Below, in pieces: positions 1-9,322 of a DNA stretch of 64,000 bases. Origin of the DNA: Candidatus Nitrosopelagicus sp. (GTDB taxonomy: Archaea > Thermoproteota > Nitrososphaeria > Nitrososphaerales > Nitrosopumilaceae). The DNA lies in contig JAOMDR010000002.1 in NCBI GenBank assembly GCA_028345575.1, positions 1 to 64,000 on the forward strand, written 5' to 3'. Within the stretch, counting starts at the first letter, position 1; each line of letters opens with the position of its first letter. The notes beneath the pieces were generated by a model. It made no database searches. It saw only the letters and a list, made by a program, of their open reading frames with translations, and was not told the origin of the DNA. A program made the position numbers and the translations under genes.

Positions 1-390
1 ACATATGCATTAGCGTATAGGGGTAGTGATTTTGATGGCTTCATTTCAACATTTACCATCTCAGCTGATGGCTCTACCATTACTGAAGTAGATAGTTTAG
101 AGCATGACACGGAACGTGGTGCATACCCCTCCATAGTACAAGTGGATTCAGTTACATATGCAGTAGCGTATTCTGGTTCAGGAGCTGATGGCTTCATCTC
201 GACATTTACAATTGACAGTGATGGTGATATCACCGCAGTAAAGACACAGTCTGAGGGAAATAATTTAGAGCATGACACGAATAAGGCTGAATACAACTCC
301 CTAGTACAAGTGGATTCAGATACATATGCAGTAGCGTATGAGGGCTGGGGTGATGACGGTTTTATCTCGACATTTACCATCTCAGCTGAT
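1..390 (+). repeat. Imperfect coding tandem repeats: units at 1-153, 154-321 and 322-~390, each starting acatatgcaNtagcgtat
   Basis: Repeated motifs read directly: 'agtacaagtggattcag(t/a)tacatatgcagtagcgtat' and 'ttagagcatgacacg'. Confidence 0.85.
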
Positions 391-1356
391 GACTCAACTG
401 ATGACTCAACTGATGACTCAACATCTACTGAGAGTAAGAAACCAAGTGGAGCATGTGGTTTTGACAGAGACTGTACTGCCCCTAGAATTACAAAGCATGG
501 AATTTCAGAGACACCTGATGGATTTTCAATAAACAGTGTAATTTTCGAAGAAAATCAGAAATTTTACAATGAAAATCCAACTGTCGAGATAGGCATAGGA
601 GAATTAACAACAATCAAGGCAAGAGCATGGGAAAACATGGGACCTGAGAAAATTTTCTTGGCAATAGCATACCTTGACATGCAGGAAGCAAAGCCGAACT
701 GGCAAGACAGTGAGGCGTACATTGAATATGACATCAGAAATGACAGTATCACCATACATGACGAAAACAAGTTGTTTCTAGCGCAAGCATCAACTGAGAT
801 AGTAAAAGATCCGTATGGCGATAATCAAGGTTTAGAATTTTTAGACATAACATTTAGTCTAATGTTTACAAAACCGATGGAGACATCACATGTTGCAATA
901 CAGGTAGTTGATCATATTAGAAATTATGAGTTGGTTTACTTTAAAGACGCATTAAAGGTAGTAGACAGACCAATTTCTGAAATGCCAGAATTTCCAGGTA
1001 AAATAGAAAAGGTAGATACCATGCCAAAACAAGATGAAGACATTCATTTCGTATTTGCAGTAAATGGAACCGAAGATACAGTTTTTGCAGCAGTAGATGG
1101 CAATGCGATTCCAATTGAAGAGATGAATAAAGAAGAACCAAAAATAGAAACACCAGAAGAAAGAGATGCCAGATATCATCTCAAAGTAAAACAATCAGAT
1201 CAATATGAGAAACTTTTAGAATACATAGCAGAGTCACAAGCGCTCCACCCTGAGGCATGGGATAAAATTGTAGGTACAGACAATGTTTCAAACCAGATGG
1301 AACATGTCACTGATGGAACAAAGACAAATGTCATCAAAAATGACAGAAGAAGATAG
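1..1356 (+). CDS. Secreted/surface-type repeat protein, 5' end outside window; N-terminal ~51-56 aa repeats (VQVDSxTYAVAYxGxGxDGFISTFTIS), DDST linker, C-terminal domain
   Basis: Frame 1 is open from base 1 (the ORF track begins at an internal ATG at 142). At least 2.5 imperfect repeats, then (DDST)3 and a non-repetitive C-terminal region. Confidence 0.75.
   Translation, partial: TYALAYRGSDFDGFISTFTISADGSTITEVDSLEHDTERGAYPSIVQVDSVTYAVAYSGSGADGFISTFTIDSDGDITAVKTQSEGNNLEHDTNKAEYNSLVQVDSDTYAVAYEGWGDDGFISTFTISADDSTDDSTDDSTSTESKKPSGACGFDRDCTAPRITKHGISETPDGFSINSVIFEENQKFYNENPTVEIGIGELTTIKARAWENMGPEKIFLAIAYLDMQEAKPNWQDSEAYIEYDIRNDSITIHDENKLFLAQASTEIVKDPYGDNQGLEFLDITFSLMFTKPMETSHVAIQVVDHIRNYELVYFKDALKVVDRPISEMPEFPGKIEKVDTMPKQDEDIHFVFAVNGTEDTVFAAVDGNAIPIEEMNKEEPKIETPEERDARYHLKVKQSDQYEKLLEYIAESQALHPEAWDKIVGTDNVSNQMEHVTDGTKTNVIKNDRRR
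388..423 (+). repeat. 12-nt microsatellite gatgactcaact x3 encoding (DDST)3
   Basis: Direct reading; last copy ends gatgactcaaca. Confidence 0.9.
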
Positions 1357-1409
1357 TCAGTTTTTGCCTGTCCCTAACATATATTGAATACAATTGTACA
1401 ACATTCAGT

Positions 1410-2012
1410 ATGGAATTTGCTAAAGAATTTTCAGCATTTCTTTATGAAAAAAAGATCATCAGATTTGGAGATTTCACATTAGCAAGCGGGAAAAAAAGCC
1501 CTTACTATATCGATCTTAGACTAGTTCCAAGCTTTCCCATATATTATAGAAAAATGATCAAGGGATTACAAAACTTGATTGCAGAAGACATAGGATTTGA
1601 AAATTTTCACTCACTAGTTTCTGTTCCAACAGGCGGACTAGTAGTTGCAGCATCACTTGCAACTGAAATTCTAAAACCACTCATCTATGTTAGAGATAAA
1701 CCAAAAGAACATGGAACAGGAAAAGCAGTTGAAGGTGTAATTTGTCACGACATGAAACTGTTAATGATTGAAGATGTTGTAACAAGTGGTGGCTCTGTAA
1801 TTAATGCAGTAAAATCAATCAAAGAAGAAAAGATGATAGTGACTGATGCGTATGCAATAGTTGATAGAATGGAGGGTGCAACAGAAGCATTACAAAATGA
1901 AGGTGTCAAACTTCACAGTCTTTTGACTATCAAGGATATTGCAGAAAATCTATTTGAGCAAAAATTAATCTCAGAAGACGTACTAAAGCAGGTTCAAGAC
2001 AGAATAAAGTAA
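1410..2012 (+). CDS. pyrE: Orotate phosphoribosyltransferase
   Basis: 200 aa; PRPP motif MLLIEDVVTSGGS-type (LLMIEDVVTSGGSVINAV), FxLxSGKKSPYYIDLR. Confidence 0.92.
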   Translation: MEFAKEFSAFLYEKKIIRFGDFTLASGKKSPYYIDLRLVPSFPIYYRKMIKGLQNLIAEDIGFENFHSLVSVPTGGLVVAASLATEILKPLIYVRDKPKEHGTGKAVEGVICHDMKLLMIEDVVTSGGSVINAVKSIKEEKMIVTDAYAIVDRMEGATEALQNEGVKLHSLLTIKDIAENLFEQKLISEDVLKQVQDRIK

Positions 2013-2016
2013 AAGG

Positions 2017-2079
2017 GGCAGCTCAGTCAAATGCCTTTACATCATTAATCAGGTATAACTCTGATTCTTCATTGCAGCC
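2017..2079 (-). ncRNA. Candidate C/D-box sRNA (2'-O-methylation guide)
   Basis: Minus strand reads GGCTGC-AATGAAGA(C)-ATCAGAGTTATAC-CTGA(D')-TT-AATGATGT(C')-AAAGGCATTTGA-CTGA(D)-GCTGCC. Flanks pair as a terminal stem with one U-U mismatch; two 12-13 nt guide segments; T-run follows. Confidence 0.6.
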
Positions 2080-2114
2080 ATTTCGATAACAATTAGCTGG
2101 AATTAAAATTTTAG

Positions 2115-2188
2115 TGGGCCCGATGGGCTTCGATCCCATGGCTCCTCGGTTATGAGCCGAGTACTCTACTAGGCTGAGTTACGGGCCC
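2115..2188 (-). tRNA. tRNA with CAT anticodon (elongator Met or Ile2)
   Basis: GGGCCCG...CTCGGCTCATAACCGAG...GGGATCGAAGCCC...CGGGCCCA cloverleaf; no encoded CCA. Confidence 0.93.
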
Positions 2189-2226
2189 TAGGAAAAAATA
2201 ATTTCAACTTAGTAAAAAGTGTTAGA

Positions 2227-2862
2227 TTAGCAGTAAGACTCGTAACAACTGTCTAACAAGAGATTTTGTGCTGCAACAGATTTTTCGGCTGTTGATAGCA
2301 TCACTGAGTCATCTACAGATGTATTATCGATGATTTTTTGCCAGGATGCTGCGTGTCTAATGTCAGCAGTCATGTGTTCTTCAAAGTATTCAATTGCATC
2401 TTTTGTATCAATGCCATAGAATTCTTTCAATCCTTCTAATTTGGTTTGACTTACTTTAGGAATTTCTTTTTCAAATGCATACATTGCACATGCACCATTA
2501 TCAAAGGAGTCCATAAGTGAGCCTAAATTGGATACTGCTCTTTTGGTTTTTTCAAGACCTTCATAGCCTTGTAGTTCGGATTCAGAAATTCCCATAGAAC
2601 CTGCAAATTTCTCCCATAGAGGAATGTGCTCTGATTCTTCGTTCATGTTCTGAATTAACTCATCTTTCATATCAGAAGATGCATCATTTACCATTGGTTG
2701 CATGAATTGCGGGACCTGTTTCACTAGTTGGTAGTACTCTTTAGAGTAGCCTTTGAGTGAATCTAGTTCCAGTTTTCCATCAGACCACATTTCGTAAAAT
2801 GGATGTTTGAGTAAACTTTTGTCTTCAATGATTTGATCGATTCGTTTGATTAGAGAACCCAT
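2227..2862 (-). CDS. TenA/PqqC/CADD-like haem-oxygenase-fold protein
   Basis: 211 aa; HPFYEMWSDGKL, EYYQLVKQVPQF, EESEHIPLWEKFA and HMTADIRHAASW metal-ligand-like segments. Confidence 0.7.
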   Translation of the reverse strand: MGSLIKRIDQIIEDKSLLKHPFYEMWSDGKLELDSLKGYSKEYYQLVKQVPQFMQPMVNDASSDMKDELIQNMNEESEHIPLWEKFAGSMGISESELQGYEGLEKTKRAVSNLGSLMDSFDNGACAMYAFEKEIPKVSQTKLEGLKEFYGIDTKDAIEYFEEHMTADIRHAASWQKIIDNTSVDDSVMLSTAEKSVAAQNLLLDSCYESYC

Positions 2863-2940
2863 GAATGATATTCTTGGAATTAGGATAAAAAAGCTTGTGA
2901 TTACAAAAAGTTTTATGGATTAGAAGAGCCGGAATTTTAA

Positions 2941-3015
2941 GCTCCTGTAGTGTAGTCCGGTCAAGCATTTAGGCCTTTCACGCCTGAGACTCGGGTTCGA
3001 ATCCCGACGGGAGCA
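2941..3015 (+). tRNA. tRNA-Glu (TTC)
   Basis: GCTCCTG...TTAGGCCTTTCACGCCTGA...GGGTTCGAATCCC...CGGGAGCA cloverleaf. Confidence 0.95.
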
Positions 3016-3067
3016 TTCAATTCTAAAGTTTAATATGTTATTTCAGAAAATTTTGATTAGATAATTT

Positions 3068-3919
3068 TTGGACAGAAAAAATATAGAGATTAATCCACTT
3101 TTGGAAGTGTACAGCAAGTACATCGAGAAGATTGATTCAGCTTTACAAAATGAGTTAGAACTATACTCAGAATCAGAATTTTGTGAACCTCTAAAATATG
3201 CATTAGACGGCGGAAAACGAATCAGACCAATAATCTCACTTTTGGCAGCCGAATGTGTAGGAGAGATTGATGAGAATGTGTATGCAGGAGCATGTGCAAT
3301 TGAACTGCTCCATACAGAATCAGTCATACATGACGATATTATTGATAATGAAACTCAGAGAAGACATAAAGATCCATTCCATATCAAATATGGGTATAAC
3401 ACTAGTGTTCTAACAGGAGACTTTGTTTTAGGATTAATTCTAAACATTTCATCTAGATTAGATAAAGCACGAGTTACCAAAGATTTGGCAACAGCTGCAA
3501 TGCTCATGAGTGAAGGAGAAGTTTTAGAAGGAAAATTAGAAGAAAGCGAAGATGTAACATTTGAAGATTACATCAAGGTGATGGATTACAAGACCGCAAC
3601 TGCCTTTGAGATGGCAGCCAAACTAGGAGCAGTGATTGGAGGCGGAAGTGAGGAAGAGATTTCAGGATTAGCAGAATATGGAAAAAACATTGGAATTGCA
3701 TATCAAATTAAAGATGATTTGATGGATTGGAAAAATGAAGATAAATTATTTAATTTACTAGTTAAGAAGAGTTCAGATCCTAGAGTTGTATTCAATAAAA
3801 TGGAAGAGTTATTGAAATCTTATTCGCAAAAAGCTCTTGAGAGTCTAAGAAAAGTAAAAGATTCTGATTCAAAGCACAACTTGGAAGAATTAGTAAGTTT
3901 CACAGAGTTTAAGGCATAA
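3068..3919 (+). CDS. Polyprenyl (geranylgeranyl-type) diphosphate synthase; TTG start
   Basis: DGGKRIRPIISLLAAE, first Asp-rich motif HDDIIDNETQRRHKDP, second Asp-rich motif KDDLMDW. Confidence 0.88.
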   Translation: MDRKNIEINPLLEVYSKYIEKIDSALQNELELYSESEFCEPLKYALDGGKRIRPIISLLAAECVGEIDENVYAGACAIELLHTESVIHDDIIDNETQRRHKDPFHIKYGYNTSVLTGDFVLGLILNISSRLDKARVTKDLATAAMLMSEGEVLEGKLEESEDVTFEDYIKVMDYKTATAFEMAAKLGAVIGGGSEEEISGLAEYGKNIGIAYQIKDDLMDWKNEDKLFNLLVKKSSDPRVVFNKMEELLKSYSQKALESLRKVKDSDSKHNLEELVSFTEFKA

Positions 3920-5399
3920 CTGCAGTCATTGAAGGCGTAATCATTTCTACAAATTGTATTATTGGTTCTGGGTATACACCAATTGTTACCATAAAGATTA
4001 CAGAGAATATCATTACACCTACAATTGATGCAGGTTCTTTGACTCGTTTTTCTGTTTCACCTTCAAAGTACATCTTTCTTATAATCCAACCATAGTATGC
4101 TAGAGATAATGCACTGTTCAATACTCCAGCTATTGCAAGCCATGGAGCCCACCAAACAACGCTTGTTGCATCAATGGCAGAACCAAACAGCATAAGTTTA
4201 CTCCAGAATCCATTAAGTGGCGGTACACCAGCTAAAGCAAGTAATGAGATAACAAGACCAAATGCAGTAATTGGCATTTTTCTACCAAGTCCCTTGATTT
4301 TATCTAAATGTACAATTCCAAGTGTTGTGACAATTCCTGCTATTGCGATAAATGCTGCACCTTTCATCACAGCATGATTTAGAATATGGAATAATGATGC
4401 CTGTAATCCTAATCCGCTGAACGGCGCAAGTGAGATACCAATTAAGATGTAACCTGCATGACCAATACTCGAATATGCAAGCATTCTTGTGAGATTCTTT
4501 TGCATGATTGCTGCAATATTACCAATAGTCATCGTCATTATGGCAATTACTCCTAGCGCTAATGTCCAGTCAAGGTTTAGCGCCGCAGCACCCATAATTA
4601 CAACTCTTAATGCAGCAGCAAATCCTGCTTTTTTGGTTCCTGCAGCAAGTAATGCTGTGATTGGTGTTGGTGCACCTTCGTATGTATCTGGTAGCCACAT
4701 GTGGAATGGAACAAGTCCCATTTTGAATCCAAATCCAGCAATAAACATACCAACTGCAAGTAAGCCAATCGGAAGCATGTCTGGAGATAGATTTGAGAAT
4801 CCGTAAATGACATCACCGATGTTTGTAGAACCGGTAATTCCGTATGCAAGTGAGATACCGTATATGATAATTCCAGAAGATAATGCTCCAAACAAAAAGT
4901 ACTTGATGGCAGCTTCGTTTGATGACGGGTCTTTCTTGTTATATCCTGCAAGGATGTATGTTGGAATACTCATCAACTCCCATGCTACAAATAACATAAC
5001 CAGGTCTGTTGAAAATGCAATCAAGACCATACCAATACTTGAAAGTAAAATTAATGAGAAGTAAATTGCCGGATTTGATTTATCTCTCATGTAATTGAAA
5101 GAACCGGCAACGGCCATTATTGATACAATGAGCATTGCAATTGCAAAGAAGGAACCAAATCCATCATCGACTAAAACATCACTGGAGAAGATAGCGGCAT
5201 CTGCAACAGAGTCTGTATAGAATCGGTAGATTACATAACCAAGAGATAAGAGTAATGCACCAAATGCAATTAATCCATAAAATGTTGAACTACCCTGTTC
5301 TTTTCTTACAACATTGATTACAGGAATTATCATTCCTGCGATACCAAGAATTACCATTATGATTATTGGAGTAGAAGTTAGTTCGATCATCATAAACAC
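3909..5399 (-). CDS. nuoN: NADH-quinone oxidoreductase subunit N
   Basis: Multi-pass antiporter-like subunit, last gene of the nuo cluster. Confidence 0.93.
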   Translation of the reverse strand: MFMMIELTSTPIIIMVILGIAGMIIPVINVVRKEQGSSTFYGLIAFGALLLSLGYVIYRFYTDSVADAAIFSSDVLVDDGFGSFFAIAMLIVSIMAVAGSFNYMRDKSNPAIYFSLILLSSIGMVLIAFSTDLVMLFVAWELMSIPTYILAGYNKKDPSSNEAAIKYFLFGALSSGIIIYGISLAYGITGSTNIGDVIYGFSNLSPDMLPIGLLAVGMFIAGFGFKMGLVPFHMWLPDTYEGAPTPITALLAAGTKKAGFAAALRVVIMGAAALNLDWTLALGVIAIMTMTIGNIAAIMQKNLTRMLAYSSIGHAGYILIGISLAPFSGLGLQASLFHILNHAVMKGAAFIAIAGIVTTLGIVHLDKIKGLGRKMPITAFGLVISLLALAGVPPLNGFWSKLMLFGSAIDATSVVWWAPWLAIAGVLNSALSLAYYGWIIRKMYFEGETEKRVKEPASIVGVMIFSVIFMVTIGVYPEPIIQFVEMITPSMTAVMP

Positions 5400-7457
5400 C
5401 TATAGTAACAATATCAGAACTACGAAAAGTAGTCCAGCTCCAAATATGTAAAGATAAGATTGCGATACTCCGGTCTGTGTTCCTTGAACAACTCTAGCAC
5501 TCCAACCAACAGCTTTCTCGAATCCAATGTTCATTCCAGTATCAATTGCTGTGCGTTCAAAGTATCTCCAGATTCCGCGTGCCATCCACAATGGTGCGAC
5601 AACAAAGCCCCAATAAACAAAGGCATTGAGATACCATCTGTTCAAGAATAGTTTATGCATTGAGTAAAAGAAAATGTTAGAGTTTACAAATTTGGCCGGA
5701 TCCACCCATCGTCCAATGTAGAAGATATATCCTAATCCAAATCCAGTGGCAAATGCAACTAGTGATGCGCCAAGTGCTACAGGGTTGAGTCCACCTAAGA
5801 ATTCGGTACTTGCAGCTTCATGTGATACATAAATTCCAAAGGAATGTTCTAGATATTCACCAAATAGATGATGAATTCCTTCTTCAGCAGATAATCCAAT
5901 TAATCCAATTCCTATTGTTAGTACTGCAAGAATTCCATATGGAATCCACATTGATCTTGGTGCTTCGTGTATATGATTGCCTTCGCTTTCCATCTTTTCA
6001 ATATGTTTACTGTTCTTTCCAAAGAATACCATTCCAATCATTCTTGTGGTGTAAAATGCTGTAATAACTGCAGTCAAAACTGCGATAAGGAATAACGGTA
6101 ATGCCCAAGAACTGTCAGCCTCATAAACTGCTGCAAATATTGCATCCTTACTCCAGAATCCTGTTGTGATAAATGGAGCACCCATTAGCCCAAGACCTGC
6201 AGCCCACATGAACGCATACGTCTTTTTCATCTGTTTCTTCAATCCACCCATGTCGGTCATGAACCGAGAACCAACCACATGTAGGAGTGACCCTGCCGCC
6301 ATGAATAGTGATGCTTTGAACATTGCGTGAGATATTAAGTGGAAGAATCCAGCTGTGTAACCATCAACATAGTGTTGTGAAAGACCTGCGACACCAAGGG
6401 CTAACATCATGTAACCAATTTGTGAACCAGTAGAATACGCCAAGACTTTCTTAATTTCAGGATTAACCATTCCCTGAGTTGCAAGTAATAATGCAGTGAT
6501 TGCACCAACCCATGCAATGATTTCGAAGAATTGGTCTGCAAGAATTCCTGCAGCTGCTAATGCAAATACAATTGGTCCAATTCTTGCAACTAAAAATACA
6601 CCAGCCTTGACCATTGTTGCTGCATGGATTAATGCAGATACAGCGGTAGGGCCGGTCATTGCTTCTAAGAGCCATTCGTTAAGTGGGAATTGTGCAGATT
6701 TACCCATTGCACCACCAAATAGTAAAACAAATGCAGGAACTAATAATCCCTGAGCAGACATTTCTACCGCCCAAGCAGTATCAGAAACTAATTCTTTAAA
6801 TCCAAATGTTCCAGCAAACAAGAAAAGAAGTAACATTCCTGAAAGCATCATTACATCACCAACTTTGGTCATGATGAAAGCCTTCATTCCAGCATGTGTT
6901 GGAGAGAAATATTCCATAACACCAAGTGCAGAACGACCTTCTTGGCCAACGTGATCTTTCTTCTTATCACGATACCAGAAGCTGATCAAAGCATACGACG
7001 CAAGACCCACTCCTTCCCAACCAAAGAAGACTTGTAATAGATTATCAGAAAGTATGATCAGTTGCATGGAACCAATAAAGAACATCATCCAGAACCAGAA
7101 TCGAGTGATGTCTTTGTCGCCTTTCATGTAACCTGTACTGTAAACCATGATTAGGAAAGAAATCCATCCGACTACATTTGCCATTATGATTGATAGAGGA
7201 TCAGCGAGAACACCTGCTTTGAGACCGATTGCATCAATCCACATAACTTGGTGATGAATCTCATGTGCTTCCAATGCCATTGGGAACAATGTTGCAGCGG
7301 AAATTGCACTCATTAAAGCAAATGCAACTGCAACTCTACCGGTAGATAATTTTGAGAATTTACCAACTGCAGGAATTATCATGGCTGCTGCAAATGGAAG
7401 TATCCAGATTAACCAGACGTTAATTTCACTTACAGGGATTCCAAAGAAGTCTGCCAT
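5400..7457 (-). CDS. nuoL: NADH-quinone oxidoreductase subunit L
   Basis: 685 aa; FFGWEGVGLASYALISFWY, GPTAVSALIHAATMVKAGVFL. Confidence 0.95.
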   Translation of the reverse strand: MADFFGIPVSEINVWLIWILPFAAAMIIPAVGKFSKLSTGRVAVAFALMSAISAATLFPMALEAHEIHHQVMWIDAIGLKAGVLADPLSIIMANVVGWISFLIMVYSTGYMKGDKDITRFWFWMMFFIGSMQLIILSDNLLQVFFGWEGVGLASYALISFWYRDKKKDHVGQEGRSALGVMEYFSPTHAGMKAFIMTKVGDVMMLSGMLLLFLFAGTFGFKELVSDTAWAVEMSAQGLLVPAFVLLFGGAMGKSAQFPLNEWLLEAMTGPTAVSALIHAATMVKAGVFLVARIGPIVFALAAAGILADQFFEIIAWVGAITALLLATQGMVNPEIKKVLAYSTGSQIGYMMLALGVAGLSQHYVDGYTAGFFHLISHAMFKASLFMAAGSLLHVVGSRFMTDMGGLKKQMKKTYAFMWAAGLGLMGAPFITTGFWSKDAIFAAVYEADSSWALPLFLIAVLTAVITAFYTTRMIGMVFFGKNSKHIEKMESEGNHIHEAPRSMWIPYGILAVLTIGIGLIGLSAEEGIHHLFGEYLEHSFGIYVSHEAASTEFLGGLNPVALGASLVAFATGFGLGYIFYIGRWVDPAKFVNSNIFFYSMHKLFLNRWYLNAFVYWGFVVAPLWMARGIWRYFERTAIDTGMNIGFEKAVGWSARVVQGTQTGVSQSYLYIFGAGLLFVVLILLL

Positions 7458-7460
7458 TTA

Positions 7461-9017
7461 CTATCCCCCCATCACTCCTTGCATGTATGGCATGATGTGT
7501 CCTAGGAATATGTCAGGATAAATTCCAACGACGATAGTAAATCCTGCTAAAACCATCATTGGCGCAAGCATATACCAGCTTCCGTCTTTTACATTTTGTA
7601 AGTTCTCAGGTAATTTTCCAAAGAAGACTCGTTTTAGCATCCAAAGAATGTAAGACATTGTAAGTGCAGTAGCAATCAAACCTAATGCAAACATGAGGCT
7701 TCGTAAATCGTTTCCTTCTTCTATTGCAGTTTCTAATGCACCATAGAAGACCATCCATTCTCCCATGAATCCGCTTGTTGGAGGAATACCCATGATTGTT
7801 AATGCACCAATTACAGCACATACTGCGGTAATTGGCATTTTACTTGCAAGACCACCAAGTTTAGAGAAACTTCTTGTTCCAACTTGAACTATAATTACAC
7901 CAGCGGTCATGAAGAGTAATCCTTTACCTAAACCGTGTGAAACATACATCATTTCCGCACCGGCTAGACCATAAGTAGAAAATGAACCAATTGCAAACAG
8001 CAGGTAACCCATCTGACTGATACTAGAGTATGCAAGCATTCGTTTGAAATCATCTTGCATTAGCGCCATAGCGCCACCATAGAACATTGTTACAACACCC
8101 CAAATGTTCAACATTATTGAAATGTCGCCGTACGTTTGTGGCATGAACTCTACAATTAACCTGAATAATCCATATGCACCAATTCCAATCATAGCTGGAG
8201 AAAGTAAAGCACTGATTGGTGTCGGAGCTGCACCGTGAGCATAAGGCAGCCAAACATGGAATACAAAGGCTGCAAGTTTTACACCCAATCCTAAGATTAT
8301 AGCAACAGCAGATACCACCAGGATATCAGGATCAATTGCTGCTTCATTGATATCTACAAAATCAAAGCTTCCAACACTTAGACCGATTGCTAGGAAACCA
8401 AGTAATAGAACGACTGCACCAACGTGAGTCCAGAATAAGAATTGTAAAGCAATTCTACGTCTATTTCCATCTCCATAGAAAGCAACTAGGAAAAATGATG
8501 GTATGAGCATAACTTCGAAAAATATGTAAAATTCAATGAGATTTGTAGATAAAACGGTTCCAAGCATTCCCATTGCAAAGACTAGGAACATTGCAAAGTA
8601 GAGACCAGATTGACGGTTGACATAGGTCTGTAGTGCAACAGATTCAACTACTGCAGTTGTCTGACCATCAGTTGTTGCATTTTGATGATAATGTTCTTTG
8701 AATAATTCTTCAAATTTATGAACCATATATGGTTTTGAATATAGTGCAAGAACTGTACACAATACGTAAATGATTATTGCAAATGGAGTAGCAAGTCCAT
8801 CAAGCATGAAACCAAATTCACCGAACATGGTAGTCCATGGATAATGTTCTTCGTATGTTCCGCCTAATGCTGCATTAATCAGGATAACAGAACAGTATAG
8901 AAGTAAACCAAAGGTAAACCATGTTGCATATGTAGGACCATAATTTCTTCCGATTAGATATGCAACCGGAGACAGTAACAGTGGTAAAAATACCGCCTGT
9001 AAAAGTACAAACTCCAT
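7461..9017 (-). CDS. nuoM: NADH-quinone oxidoreductase subunit M
   Basis: 518 aa; FFEVMLIPSFFLVAFYG, FHVWLPYAHGAAPTPISALLSP. Confidence 0.95.
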   Translation of the reverse strand: MEFVLLQAVFLPLLLSPVAYLIGRNYGPTYATWFTFGLLLYCSVILINAALGGTYEEHYPWTTMFGEFGFMLDGLATPFAIIIYVLCTVLALYSKPYMVHKFEELFKEHYHQNATTDGQTTAVVESVALQTYVNRQSGLYFAMFLVFAMGMLGTVLSTNLIEFYIFFEVMLIPSFFLVAFYGDGNRRRIALQFLFWTHVGAVVLLLGFLAIGLSVGSFDFVDINEAAIDPDILVVSAVAIILGLGVKLAAFVFHVWLPYAHGAAPTPISALLSPAMIGIGAYGLFRLIVEFMPQTYGDISIMLNIWGVVTMFYGGAMALMQDDFKRMLAYSSISQMGYLLFAIGSFSTYGLAGAEMMYVSHGLGKGLLFMTAGVIIVQVGTRSFSKLGGLASKMPITAVCAVIGALTIMGIPPTSGFMGEWMVFYGALETAIEEGNDLRSLMFALGLIATALTMSYILWMLKRVFFGKLPENLQNVKDGSWYMLAPMMVLAGFTIVVGIYPDIFLGHIMPYMQGVMGG

Positions 9018-9322
9018 TAGCCTTTCAAGCTCCTGAAGTCTGCAATATCGATATTTTTGTACATACGATATGCTACAATAATTAATGCAAGTCCGACTGC
9101 AACTTCTGCTGCAGCAATTGCAATTGAGAATAATGCAAGTGTTTGTCCACCGCTGTGTGGCATAAATCTAGCAAATGCAACAAGATTGAGGTTTGCAGCG
9201 TTGACAATAATTTCAACTGCAAATAACATTCGGATTGCGTTTCTTTTTACCGCTAAACCATAAATTCCAATACCTAACAAAGCAACGGATACTAATACAA
9301 ATTCGATTAGCTCATTGCTCAT
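9017..9322 (-). CDS. nuoK: NADH-quinone oxidoreductase subunit K
   Basis: 101 aa; NAIRMLFAVEIIVNAANLNLVAF, AAAEVAVGLALIIVAYR. Confidence 0.95.
   Translation of the reverse strand: MSNELIEFVLVSVALLGIGIYGLAVKRNAIRMLFAVEIIVNAANLNLVAFARFMPHSGGQTLALFSIAIAAAEVAVGLALIIVAYRMYKNIDIADFRSLKG

Noticed and set aside
941-1194. Minus-strand ORFs of 70-80 aa within the first gene
   Set aside because: Antisense to a strong coding frame; Phe/Leu-rich composition typical of complement of Lys/Glu-rich coding DNA.
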